35,156 bases of DNA, from contig DASQFD010000144.1 of NCBI GenBank assembly GCA_035633255.1, forward strand, positions 1 to 35,156. Reading direction: 5' to 3'. The notes beneath the pieces are model-generated. The model saw only the letters and a program-made list of their open reading frames with translations. It ran no database searches and was not told where the DNA came from. This stretch comes from DASQFD01 sp035633255 (GTDB lineage Bacteria; Actinomycetota; Actinomycetes; Actinomycetales; Dermatophilaceae). The position numbers were made by a program, and so were the translations under genes. This document shows, in pieces, positions 25,141 through 30,516 of this stretch (within the stretch, counting starts at the first letter, position 1; the number at the start of each line of letters is the position of its first letter).

Positions 25141-25221
25141 CGGTCGCGTCCCGCACCGGCCGCCTCGCGGCGTCGACCCGCCCGGGCCTACCGTGGTCGC
25201 CACCACAGCGAGGAGGCAGGC

Positions 25222-25995
25222 ATGAGCGACGACGGGACGCCGCGGGTCGAGCGCGAGAAGGACACGGTCACGATCACGATGACGCGGGCTCGGCGGCGCA
25301 ACGCGCTGTCCCGCGAGCACCTCGGCCAGCTGCTCGAGGCCTTCACCGAGGCGGGCCGCACCGATGCGACCGGCATCGTGCTCGCCGCCGAGGGGCCGGT
25401 CTTCAGCGCGGGTCACGACTTCGCGGACGTCGCCGGCAAGCCGGTCACCGAGGTCCGCAGCCTGCTGGCCCTGTGCACCGACCTCATGGGCACCATCCAG
25501 GACGTCCCCCAGGTCGTGCTCGCCCGGGTCCACGCCCTCGCCACCGCCGCCGGATGCCAGCTCGTCGCCTCCTGCGACCTCGCCGTCGCGGCCGAGTCGG
25601 CCGGCTTCGCCGCTCCGGGGGGCAAGGGCGGCTGGTTCTGCCACACGCCGATGGTCCCCATCGCCCGCACCCTCGGCCGCAAACGCGCCATGGAGCTGGC
25701 GCTGACCGGTGACGTCATCGACGCGCGCACCGCCCTGGACTGGGGACTGGTCAACCGCGTCGTCCCCGACGCCGAGCTCGACGACGCCGTCGAGGACCTG
25801 CTCGGGCGCGCCACCCGCGGCTCCCGCGAGAGCAAGGCGTGGGGGAAGCGCACGATGTACGCCCAGCTCGACCGCCCCGAGCAGGACGCGTATGCCGTGG
25901 CGCTGGAGGTCATGGCCGCCGCCAGCCAGCTGCCCGGCGCGGTCGAGGGCATGTCCGCCTTCCTCGAGAAGCGCAGCCCCGTCTGGTCCGACTGA
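25222..25995 (+). CDS. Enoyl-CoA hydratase/isomerase family protein, ECHDC3-like
   Basis: 257 residues of the crotonase fold. The oxyanion-hole stretches FSAGHDFADV (about 61-70) and ATAAGCQLVASCDLAVAAE (about 107-125) are intact. At the place where enoyl-CoA hydratases carry the second catalytic Glu, this protein reads GGKGGWFCHTPM (about 133-144), and the first Glu position is also not conserved. GxFCxTP is the signature I associate with ECHDC3-type crotonases, whose reaction is uncertain. The C-terminal part (AMELALTGDVIDARTALDWGLVNRVVPDAEL) is typical. ATG 25222 follows AGGAGG. Probably an acyl-CoA-binding enzyme that is not a simple hydratase. Confidence 0.88.
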   Translation: MSDDGTPRVEREKDTVTITMTRARRRNALSREHLGQLLEAFTEAGRTDATGIVLAAEGPVFSAGHDFADVAGKPVTEVRSLLALCTDLMGTIQDVPQVVLARVHALATAAGCQLVASCDLAVAAESAGFAAPGGKGGWFCHTPMVPIARTLGRKRAMELALTGDVIDARTALDWGLVNRVVPDAELDDAVEDLLGRATRGSRESKAWGKRTMYAQLDRPEQDAYAVALEVMAAASQLPGAVEGMSAFLEKRSPVWSD

Positions 25996-26075
25996 CCTCA
26001 GCTCGCCACCGGCCCGCGTGGCGGCGGCGGCGCGCCTGCTCCCCCGCCCCCTGGGTGCCGCCCGGGACGCAGGCG

Positions 26076-26091
26076 TAGCGTGCCCAGCGTG
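26076..26091 (+). promoter_or_regulatory. -10-like element and probable leaderless start of the SOUL gene
   Basis: TAGCGT at 26076-26081 has the TANNNT form of actinobacterial -10 elements and ends 7 bp before the GTG at 26089, so transcription would start at or next to that GTG. The earlier GTG at 26080 overlaps the hexamer and is therefore less likely to be the start. Confidence 0.4.
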
Positions 26092-26667
26092 ACCGAGCAG
26101 CAGCCCTACGACGTCGTCGCCGAGCACGAGGGGTTCGAGCTGCGGCGCTACCCCGCCTCGGTCGTCGCCGAGGTGGTCGTCGACGCCCCGTTCGGGGACG
26201 CCGGCAACCGCGCCTTCCGCACCCTGCTCGGCTACCTCACCGGCCGCAACCGCTCGAGGCAGGGCATCGCGATGACCGCCCCCGTCCTGCAGGCCCCGGC
26301 CACCGGCGCGCCCCAGAAGGTGGCCATGACCGCCCCCGTGCTCCAGCAGCCCGACGCCGACGGCCGCCACGTCGTCGCGTTCGTCCTCCCGGCGGCCATG
26401 ACCCTCGACGCCGCCCCGGAGCCGACCGACCCCGGCGTCACGCTCCGGGAGGTGCCCGAGCACCTGGCGGCCGCCTCCCGCTACAGCGGGAGGTGGAGCG
26501 AGACGGCATACCGGGAGCACGAGGCAGCGCTCCTGGACGCGGTGCACGCGGCCGGGCTCACCCCGGTCGGCGCCCCACGCTTCGCGCGCTTCGACCCGCC
26601 GATGAAGCCGTGGTTCCTGCGCCGCAACGAGGTGGTCGTCGAGGTGGGCGGGCCGCCGGCCTCCTGA
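26089..26667 (+). CDS. SOUL heme-binding family protein
   Basis: 192 residues. YDVVAEHEGFELRRYPASVVAEVVVD is the standard SOUL/HBP opening (E.ELR.Y....A), followed by GNRAFRTLLGYLTGRN, the twin IAMTAPVLQ / VAMTAPVLQ motifs, RRNEVVVEV at the end and the internal FVLPAAMTLD. The family binds heme or tetrapyrroles in a hydrophobic groove in eukaryotes; the bacterial role is not settled. No signal peptide, so cytoplasmic. The GTG at 26089 is preferred as a likely leaderless start, with GTG 26080 as the alternative. A hemerythrin fusion follows, which may hint at iron or oxidant handling. Confidence 0.9.
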   Translation: MTEQQPYDVVAEHEGFELRRYPASVVAEVVVDAPFGDAGNRAFRTLLGYLTGRNRSRQGIAMTAPVLQAPATGAPQKVAMTAPVLQQPDADGRHVVAFVLPAAMTLDAAPEPTDPGVTLREVPEHLAAASRYSGRWSETAYREHEAALLDAVHAAGLTPVGAPRFARFDPPMKPWFLRRNEVVVEVGGPPAS

Positions 26668-26735
26668 CCGGTATGCCGTCCGGGCGCCTCCCTGCCCGCA
26701 CGCACCACCCGGGCTCGCCGCCGCCCATCCGGAGC

Positions 26736-26760
26736 GGTTGCCTGCCCCGCGCATGGGTGA
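26736..26760 (+). promoter_or_regulatory. Weak sigma-B-like promoter before the fusion gene
   Basis: GGTT (26736-26739), 15 bp, GGGTGA (26755-26760). The -10 half departs from GGGTA(C/T) at one position. The site is 51 bp before the ATG at 26812, which has its own GAGAGGAAGG Shine-Dalgarno. Confidence 0.35.
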
Positions 26761-26811
26761 CAACTCGGTGCCGATCGGCAGACCCACGCCGTCCACGAGA
26801 GGAAGGCCGCC

Positions 26812-28005
26812 ATGACGACGACCGTCGAGAAGTCCATCGAGGTGGGGGTCCCGATGGGGACCGCCTACGACCAGTGGACCCAGTTCGAGCAGTTCCCCGA
26901 GTTCATGGGTGGGATCGAGTCGGTCACCCAGGTCGACGACACGACCCTGCACTGGGTCGCCGAGATCGGCGGGGTCCGCCGCGAGTGGGACGCCGCCATC
27001 CTCGAGCAGGTCCCGGACACCAAGGTGGCCTGGGCCGCGGTCGGCGGCGCCACCAACGCGGGCGCGGTGCGCTTCCTGCCGGCCGGTGCCGGCCGGACGC
27101 TGGTGACCCTTCACCTCGAGTTCGAGCCCGAGGGCCTGGTCGAGAAGGCCGGCGACGCGCTCGGCGTCATCGGCCGCCAGGCCGAGTCCGACCCCGAGCG
27201 GTTCAGGACCTTCATCGAGTCGCGCGGCTCCGCAACCGGCGCCCGGCGCGGGGAGGTCTCCGACGGGGCGGTCGGGACCCCGACGGTCGAGGACGCCGAC
27301 CTCTCGCGCGGCGACAGCGGCAAGGCGGGGATCTCCGGCAAGGCCGCCGCGGCCGGGGTGGCCGCGGTCGCCGCGGGTGCCGTCGGGCTCGCGGCGGCGG
27401 CTCGCGCCGGGTCCGGCGACGAGGACACGATCGCGCCGCCCGGGGGGTCGGTGACCGACGAGGACGTGGTCGACGTCCTCAGCACCGACCACCGCGAGGC
27501 CACCGCCCTGCTCGCCGAGATCCGCGCCGCCGTCACGCCGGAGGAGCGCCGTGAGCTCGCGGACCAGCTCATCAGCGAGCTGGTGCGCCACGCCGTCGCC
27601 GAGGAGATGTACGTCTACCCGGCCATGACAAAGCATCTGGCGGACGGCGAGTCGGCGGTGTCCCACGACGTCGAGGAGCACCAGGAGCTCGAGACGCAGA
27701 TGAAGGAGCTCGAGGCGCTCGACGCCGGCGACCCCCGCTTCCTGACCGTGCTGGCGCAGCTCGAGGCGACCCTGGCCGACCACATCCACGACGAGGAGGA
27801 CAAGCACTTCCCGAAGCTGCGCGCCAGCCTGCCCCGGGAGGAGCTCGTCTCGCTCGCGCACCAGGTCGAGGGGGCCAAGAAGCTCGCCCCGACCCGGCCG
27901 CACCCCGGCGCCCCCAACAGCGAGCTGTTCCACAAGCTCGTCGGCCCCGGTGTCGGGATGGTGGACCGCCTGCGCGACAAGCTGTCCGGCCGGGCCACCA
28001 CCTGA
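26812..28005 (+). CDS. SRPBCC-hemerythrin fusion protein
   Basis: 397 residues in three parts. Residues 1-140 are an SRPBCC/polyketide-cyclase-like domain (VEKSIEVGVPMGTAYDQWTQFEQFPEFM ... LHLEFEPEGLVEKAGDALG). Residues about 150-210 are a linker with an Ala/Gly-rich hydrophobic stretch (GISGKAAAAGVAAVAAGAVG). Residues 220-345 are a hemerythrin HHE domain with candidate ligands His227 (STDHREA), His260 and Glu264 (HAVAEEMYVYP), His285/His290 (HDVEEH) and His324/His326 with Glu328/329 (HIHDEED). ATG 26812 follows GAGAGGAAGG. It may link a hydrophobic-ligand pocket to a diiron O2/NO centre; this is inference. A strong terminator follows. Confidence 0.88.
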   Translation: MTTTVEKSIEVGVPMGTAYDQWTQFEQFPEFMGGIESVTQVDDTTLHWVAEIGGVRREWDAAILEQVPDTKVAWAAVGGATNAGAVRFLPAGAGRTLVTLHLEFEPEGLVEKAGDALGVIGRQAESDPERFRTFIESRGSATGARRGEVSDGAVGTPTVEDADLSRGDSGKAGISGKAAAAGVAAVAAGAVGLAAAARAGSGDEDTIAPPGGSVTDEDVVDVLSTDHREATALLAEIRAAVTPEERRELADQLISELVRHAVAEEMYVYPAMTKHLADGESAVSHDVEEHQELETQMKELEALDAGDPRFLTVLAQLEATLADHIHDEEDKHFPKLRASLPREELVSLAHQVEGAKKLAPTRPHPGAPNSELFHKLVGPGVGMVDRLRDKLSGRATT

Positions 28006-28030
28006 CCACCGCGGCGGCAGGCGTCCGCGA

Positions 28031-28066
28031 GGGCGGCCGGGACGGCATACCTTGTCCCGGCCGCCC
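28031..28066 (+). terminator. Perfect 13-bp hairpin terminator after the fusion gene
   Basis: GGGCGGCCGGGAC (28031-28043) pairs perfectly with GTCCCGGCCGCCC (28054-28066). The 10-base loop is GGCATACCTT, which contains the window-wide GGCATACC motif. It lies 25 bp after the stop at 28005. Confidence 0.85.
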
Positions 28067-28080
28067 GCGCACGTGCCGGG

Positions 28081-28105
28081 GTTTCCGGGCCGGTGCGCCG
28101 GGTAG
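28081..28105 (+). promoter_or_regulatory. Sigma-B-like promoter before the DUF1360 gene
   Basis: GTTT (28081-28084), 15 bp, GGGTAG (28100-28105): the same elements and spacer as at 999-1023. The predicted transcription start (about 28112-28115) falls after the GTG at 28106, which would favour the in-frame GTG at 28115 as a leaderless start. Confidence 0.55.
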
Positions 28106-28648
28106 GTGAGCCGCGTGCTCGCCTCCCTCCGGTCCCGTGCCCGCACCGTCCAGTCCCGGTATGCCGGGGACGAGCCCCGCCCGCTGCCCGGCTACGTGCT
28201 GCTGACGACCGGTTACACCGCGGTGACGGCCGCGCTGCTCGCGGCGGCGCGCCGGAAGGCGGGCGCCAGCACGGCGGGTCTGGAGTGGGGCGACCTCGCC
28301 CTCACCGCGGTGGCGACCTACCGGCTCAGCCGGGTGCTGACCAAGAGCGCGGTCACGAGCCCGCTGCGGGCGCCGTTCACGCAGTTCGAGGGCCCCGGTA
28401 TGCCGGGCGAGGTCAACGAGCAGGTCGCGGACGACATCGAGGGTCGCCCGGTCGCGCACGCCGCCGCCGAGCTGCTCACCTGCCCGTTCTGCATGGGCCA
28501 GTGGATCGCGACCGGGCTGGTGGCCGGTCATGTGCTGGCTCCCGGCGCCACTCGGCTGGTCACCGCGATGATGACCGCGGCGGCGGGCGCCGAGGCGCTG
28601 CACTTCGGGCACGCGGCGCTGCAGCGCCTCGACCCGGACGAGCACTGA
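28106..28648 (+). CDS. DUF1360 domain-containing membrane protein
   Basis: 180 residues. A basic N-terminus is followed by hydrophobic helices at about 27-47 (GYVLLTTGYTAVTAALLAAA), about 58-75 (DLALTAVATYRLSRVLT), and two after the conserved ELLTCPFCMGQWIATGLVAG motif (about 121-160). TxRLSR and TCPFCMGxW are the DUF1360 hallmarks; the CxxC may bind metal or be redox-active. The family is often encoded with stress or sporulation genes, and a sigma-B-like promoter lies directly upstream. Start is GTG 28106 by frame, but GTG 28115 fits that promoter better. Function unknown. Confidence 0.85.
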   Translation: MSRVLASLRSRARTVQSRYAGDEPRPLPGYVLLTTGYTAVTAALLAAARRKAGASTAGLEWGDLALTAVATYRLSRVLTKSAVTSPLRAPFTQFEGPGMPGEVNEQVADDIEGRPVAHAAAELLTCPFCMGQWIATGLVAGHVLAPGATRLVTAMMTAAAGAEALHFGHAALQRLDPDEH

Positions 28649-28697
28649 CGGGCCGACGGCTCGAGCCCGCGGGCGAAGGGACCGCGGCGCCGCCCCG

Positions 28698-29066
28698 TCA
28701 GCCGAGCACCAGCGCGGCGCCCACGAGGCCGAGGAGCAGCGTGGTGACGGTGATCGACGCGGGCAGGACGGCGTCGGTGGCGAGGCGGCCGGCCTCGACG
28801 GCGGAGCGGTTGACGGCATACCGCCTGCGCGCGAGCGCCAGGGTCACCGCGCACCCGACCAGCGACGCCGCCGCCAGCCACACGCCCGCACCGAGGCCAC
28901 GGAGGATGGCCAGCCGGGCGGCGACGAGACCCAGCCCGCCCATCGCGAGGGTGGTGCGCGTCCACGCCAGCGCGGTCCGCTCGTTCTGAGCGCCGCGGTC
29001 GGTGGGGGTGCGGTCGGTGGGGGTGCGGTCGGGCGGCACCCCGCCGTGGCGGGCGGGTCCCGTCAC
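28698..29066 (-). CDS. DUF202 domain-containing membrane protein
   Basis: 122 residues. After a Pro/Asp/Arg/Thr repeat lead (PDRTPTDRTPTDRGAQ, encoded by 15-bp tandem repeats at 28995-29032) comes the DUF202 motif NERTALAWTRTTLAM, then hydrophobic helices (GLGLVAARLAIL, GVWLAAASLVGCAVTLAL, and a C-terminal one ending LLLGLVGAALVLG). GTG 29066 overlaps the previous gene's stop (GTGA), so the two DUF202 proteins are co-translated and may form a heteromer. Molecular function unknown. Confidence 0.82.
   Translation of the reverse strand: MTGPARHGGVPPDRTPTDRTPTDRGAQNERTALAWTRTTLAMGGLGLVAARLAILRGLGAGVWLAAASLVGCAVTLALARRRYAVNRSAVEAGRLATDAVLPASITVTTLLLGLVGAALVLG
28995..29032. repeat. 15-bp in-frame tandem repeat in the DUF202 gene
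   Basis: GCGGTCGGTGGGGGT occurs twice exactly (28995, 29010) and then partially. It encodes the repeated TPTDR peptide on the minus strand. Confidence 0.8.
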
Positions 29067-29467
29067 GGTCGGTATGCCGCGAGGACGCCGGCCGTGACGC
29101 CGAGGAGGACCACGGCGAGCCCCATCACCGGCGCGAGCCCGAAGCCGGGCAGTGGGCTCTCGGTGCGCAGGGCACGCTCGTTCTGCGCCCACCGCGCGAG
29201 GGCCACCGTGGAGACGACCGCCCCGAGCGCAACGAGCCCGATGGCGACCAGCCGCCTCCCCACCTCGGGCAGGTCCGTCGCGAGCGTGTCGACCGCCACG
29301 CCGGCGGCGAAGATGGCCAGCGCGGTGCGGATCCACGCCAGGAACGTGCGCTCGTTCGCGAAGGAGAAGCGGGGGTCCGGCTCGGTGCCCACGTCGTAGA
29401 CGCGCCGGGGCCACCGTCGTCGACCGGACGACGGCTCGTCGTCCCCGCCCGGAGCCGCAGTGGTCAC
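29063..29467 (-). CDS. YidH/DUF202 family membrane protein
   Basis: 134 residues. A soluble N-terminus (about 1-32) leads to NERTFLAWIRTALAIFAAGVAVD, the DUF202/YidH core, then two further helices (LVAIGLVALGAVVSTVALARW and LAPVMGLAVVLLGVTAGVLAAY). FSFANERTFLAWIRTALA is nearly diagnostic. GTG 29467 is the likely start; a large palindrome (29491-29518) lies just upstream and may be its operator. First gene of a two-gene operon with the other DUF202 gene. Confidence 0.85.
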   Translation of the reverse strand: MTTAAPGGDDEPSSGRRRWPRRVYDVGTEPDPRFSFANERTFLAWIRTALAIFAAGVAVDTLATDLPEVGRRLVAIGLVALGAVVSTVALARWAQNERALRTESPLPGFGLAPVMGLAVVLLGVTAGVLAAYRP

Positions 29468-29490
29468 GCGCCCATCATGGCGCGGTGCCC

Positions 29491-29518
29491 GGTCACGCGA
29501 GGTGCACCACGCGTGACC
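29491..29518. promoter_or_regulatory. 28-bp near-perfect palindrome upstream of the DUF202 operon
   Basis: GGTCACGCG (29491-29499) and CGCGTGACC (29510-29518) flank the inner palindrome GGTGCACC; 26 of 28 positions are self-complementary. A further GGTCACGCG copy occurs at 29462-29470 inside the start of the gene. It could be a dimer operator or a terminator for the cyclase remnant upstream. Confidence 0.5.
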
Positions 29519-29558
29519 GGCTCACGGTGTCGTCGTCCCGCGCGCCGCGCCGACCCGG

Positions 29559-29795
29559 TCAGCGGCGCAGGGCCGGCCCGAGCGAGCGGAGCAGGTGGAC
29601 CTCGACCGGCTCGGCCTTGCCCTTGAGGTCGAGCCGGCCGAGCGGCGTGGTCTCCGCCCCGCTCAGGCGTGCCCTGGTCTGCGGCCCGATGGCCACCCCA
29701 CCGGCCGGCGCCTGCCCCTCGATGCGCGAGGCGGTGTTCACCGTCTCCCCGACGATGGTGTGCACCCGTCCGCCGACGACCGTGACCTGCCATGT
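29559..29795 (-). pseudogene. 5'-truncated class III nucleotide cyclase
   Basis: About 75 codons encode only the C-terminal part of a class III adenylate/guanylate cyclase: VHTIVGETVNTASRIEGQAPAGG, then GRLDLKGKAEPVEVHLL, matching the ...VVGdtVNxAaRleg... and lkGk..pv.vy hallmarks. Upstream, the frame is closed by a TGA near 29793 and the metal-binding Asp-containing N-terminal half is absent; the DUF1905 gene starts there on the other strand. It cannot form an active site, so it is a remnant left by a deletion or rearrangement. A GTG at 29765 might start a short peptide but there is no reason to think it is used. Confidence 0.75.
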
Positions 29796-29836
29796 CCGCG
29801 GCGGCAGAGGTCAGCGGGGGGATTGGTGTCGGCCGC

Positions 29837-30100
29837 ATGACGACCTTCCGCGCCGTGCTCGAGGCGACCGGCGGCAACAATGTCGGCATCGTGGTGCCCG
29901 AGTCGGCGGTGCTCGCCTTTCACCGCGGGAAACGAGTGCCCGTCATCGTGACGATCGACGGCGGCTACACCTACACGACGACCATCGGGGTGATGGGAGG
30001 CCGCTACCTCGTCTCCTTCGACGCGGAGACTCGCACACGGACGGGGCGCGGCGCGGGCGACGAGGTCGAGGTGGAACTGGTGGCCGACCCCGAGCGCTGA
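29837..30100 (+). CDS. DUF1905 domain-containing protein
   Basis: 87 residues, a small beta-barrel-like domain. FRAVLEATGGNNVGIVVPESAVLAFHRGKRVPVIVTIDGGYTYTTTIGVMGGRYLV and the closing GRGAGDEVEVELVADPE are the DUF1905 pattern (P..V...G....V..TIDG......I...GG..L, then GD.V.V.L..D). In many genomes this domain precedes a YdeI/OmdA segment, which is absent here. ATG 29837 begins at the domain; a GGGGGGA about 15 bases upstream is a distant Shine-Dalgarno. Function unknown; a small-molecule or nucleic-acid-binding role is only guesswork. Confidence 0.82.
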   Translation: MTTFRAVLEATGGNNVGIVVPESAVLAFHRGKRVPVIVTIDGGYTYTTTIGVMGGRYLVSFDAETRTRTGRGAGDEVEVELVADPER

Positions 30101-30154
30101 AGGTCGGCTCTGCCGCCTGCTCGGGGACCACACCTGCTTCGCGGCGTCGCCACG

Positions 30155-30186
30155 GTGCCACAGTGCCACAGTGCCACAGTGCCGCG
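30155..30186. repeat. Four 8-bp tandem repeats (GTGCCACA)
   Basis: Three exact copies and one ending CGCG lie about 55 bp after the DUF1905 stop. The period is not a multiple of three and the array is non-coding. Confidence 0.8.
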
Positions 30187-30474
30187 AGGCTCACTCTGCG
30201 GTTCTCCACGAATCGTGGAGGGCTCCCTGTGCGCCTTCGCATCGGGGCCGTGCTGTCGTCGTCCGGGACCGGCCGCATCATCCCCCCGCGGTGCCGGCGT
30301 TGGTGGCTGTGCAACCCGGAGCACCAACTGAGGCTTCCCTGACGGCCTGAGGTTCAGCGACGGCAGTGACGTGCGCCGACGTGCCCTGCCGTGCCCTGAG
30401 CGTCTCGTCGACGCCGTCCCGCGGCCACGGAGCACCCGGCGCTCGCTCGAGATGCGGGGTCTCCCGCCCCTCCC

Positions 30475-30480
30475 TACACT
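30475..30480 (+). promoter_or_regulatory. -10-like hexamer TACACT before the DASS gene
   Basis: TACACT fits the TANNNT actinobacterial -10 form and lies 36 bp before the ATG. No clear -35 is present at 16-18 bp upstream. Confidence 0.35.
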
Positions 30481-30516
30481 CCGGGCTTACCAGTCGCGGC
30501 ACGGGGGAGCTTGGCG

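Larger units (their letters stand above)
24828..25221. other. 394-bp intergenic region with inverted and direct repeats
   Basis: No gene is credible. It holds a small stem-loop (24856-24872, GATCGGC-GCG-GCCGATC) after the upstream stop, a long inverted repeat (25002-25061), and a 44-bp-period imperfect direct repeat (25056-25140). The stretch near 25027-25036 is locally AT-rich. It looks like a patched-together insertion or recombination site. Confidence 0.6.
30101..30516. other. 416-bp intergenic region before the DASS transporter
   Basis: No gene is supported. Contents: four tandem 8-bp units GTGCCACA (30155-30186, last copy altered), a 7-bp stem-loop CTCCACG-AAT-CGTGGAG (30204-30220), and TACACT (30475-30480), a good -10-like hexamer 36 bp before the transporter ATG. 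Open frames here are short and lack protein-like composition. Confidence 0.6.

Noticed and set aside
24871..28146. 1091-codon minus-strand open frame
   Set aside because: It spans the crotonase, SOUL and fusion genes on the other strand, all with clear domains; its own translation is Gly/Arg/Val-rich without motifs.
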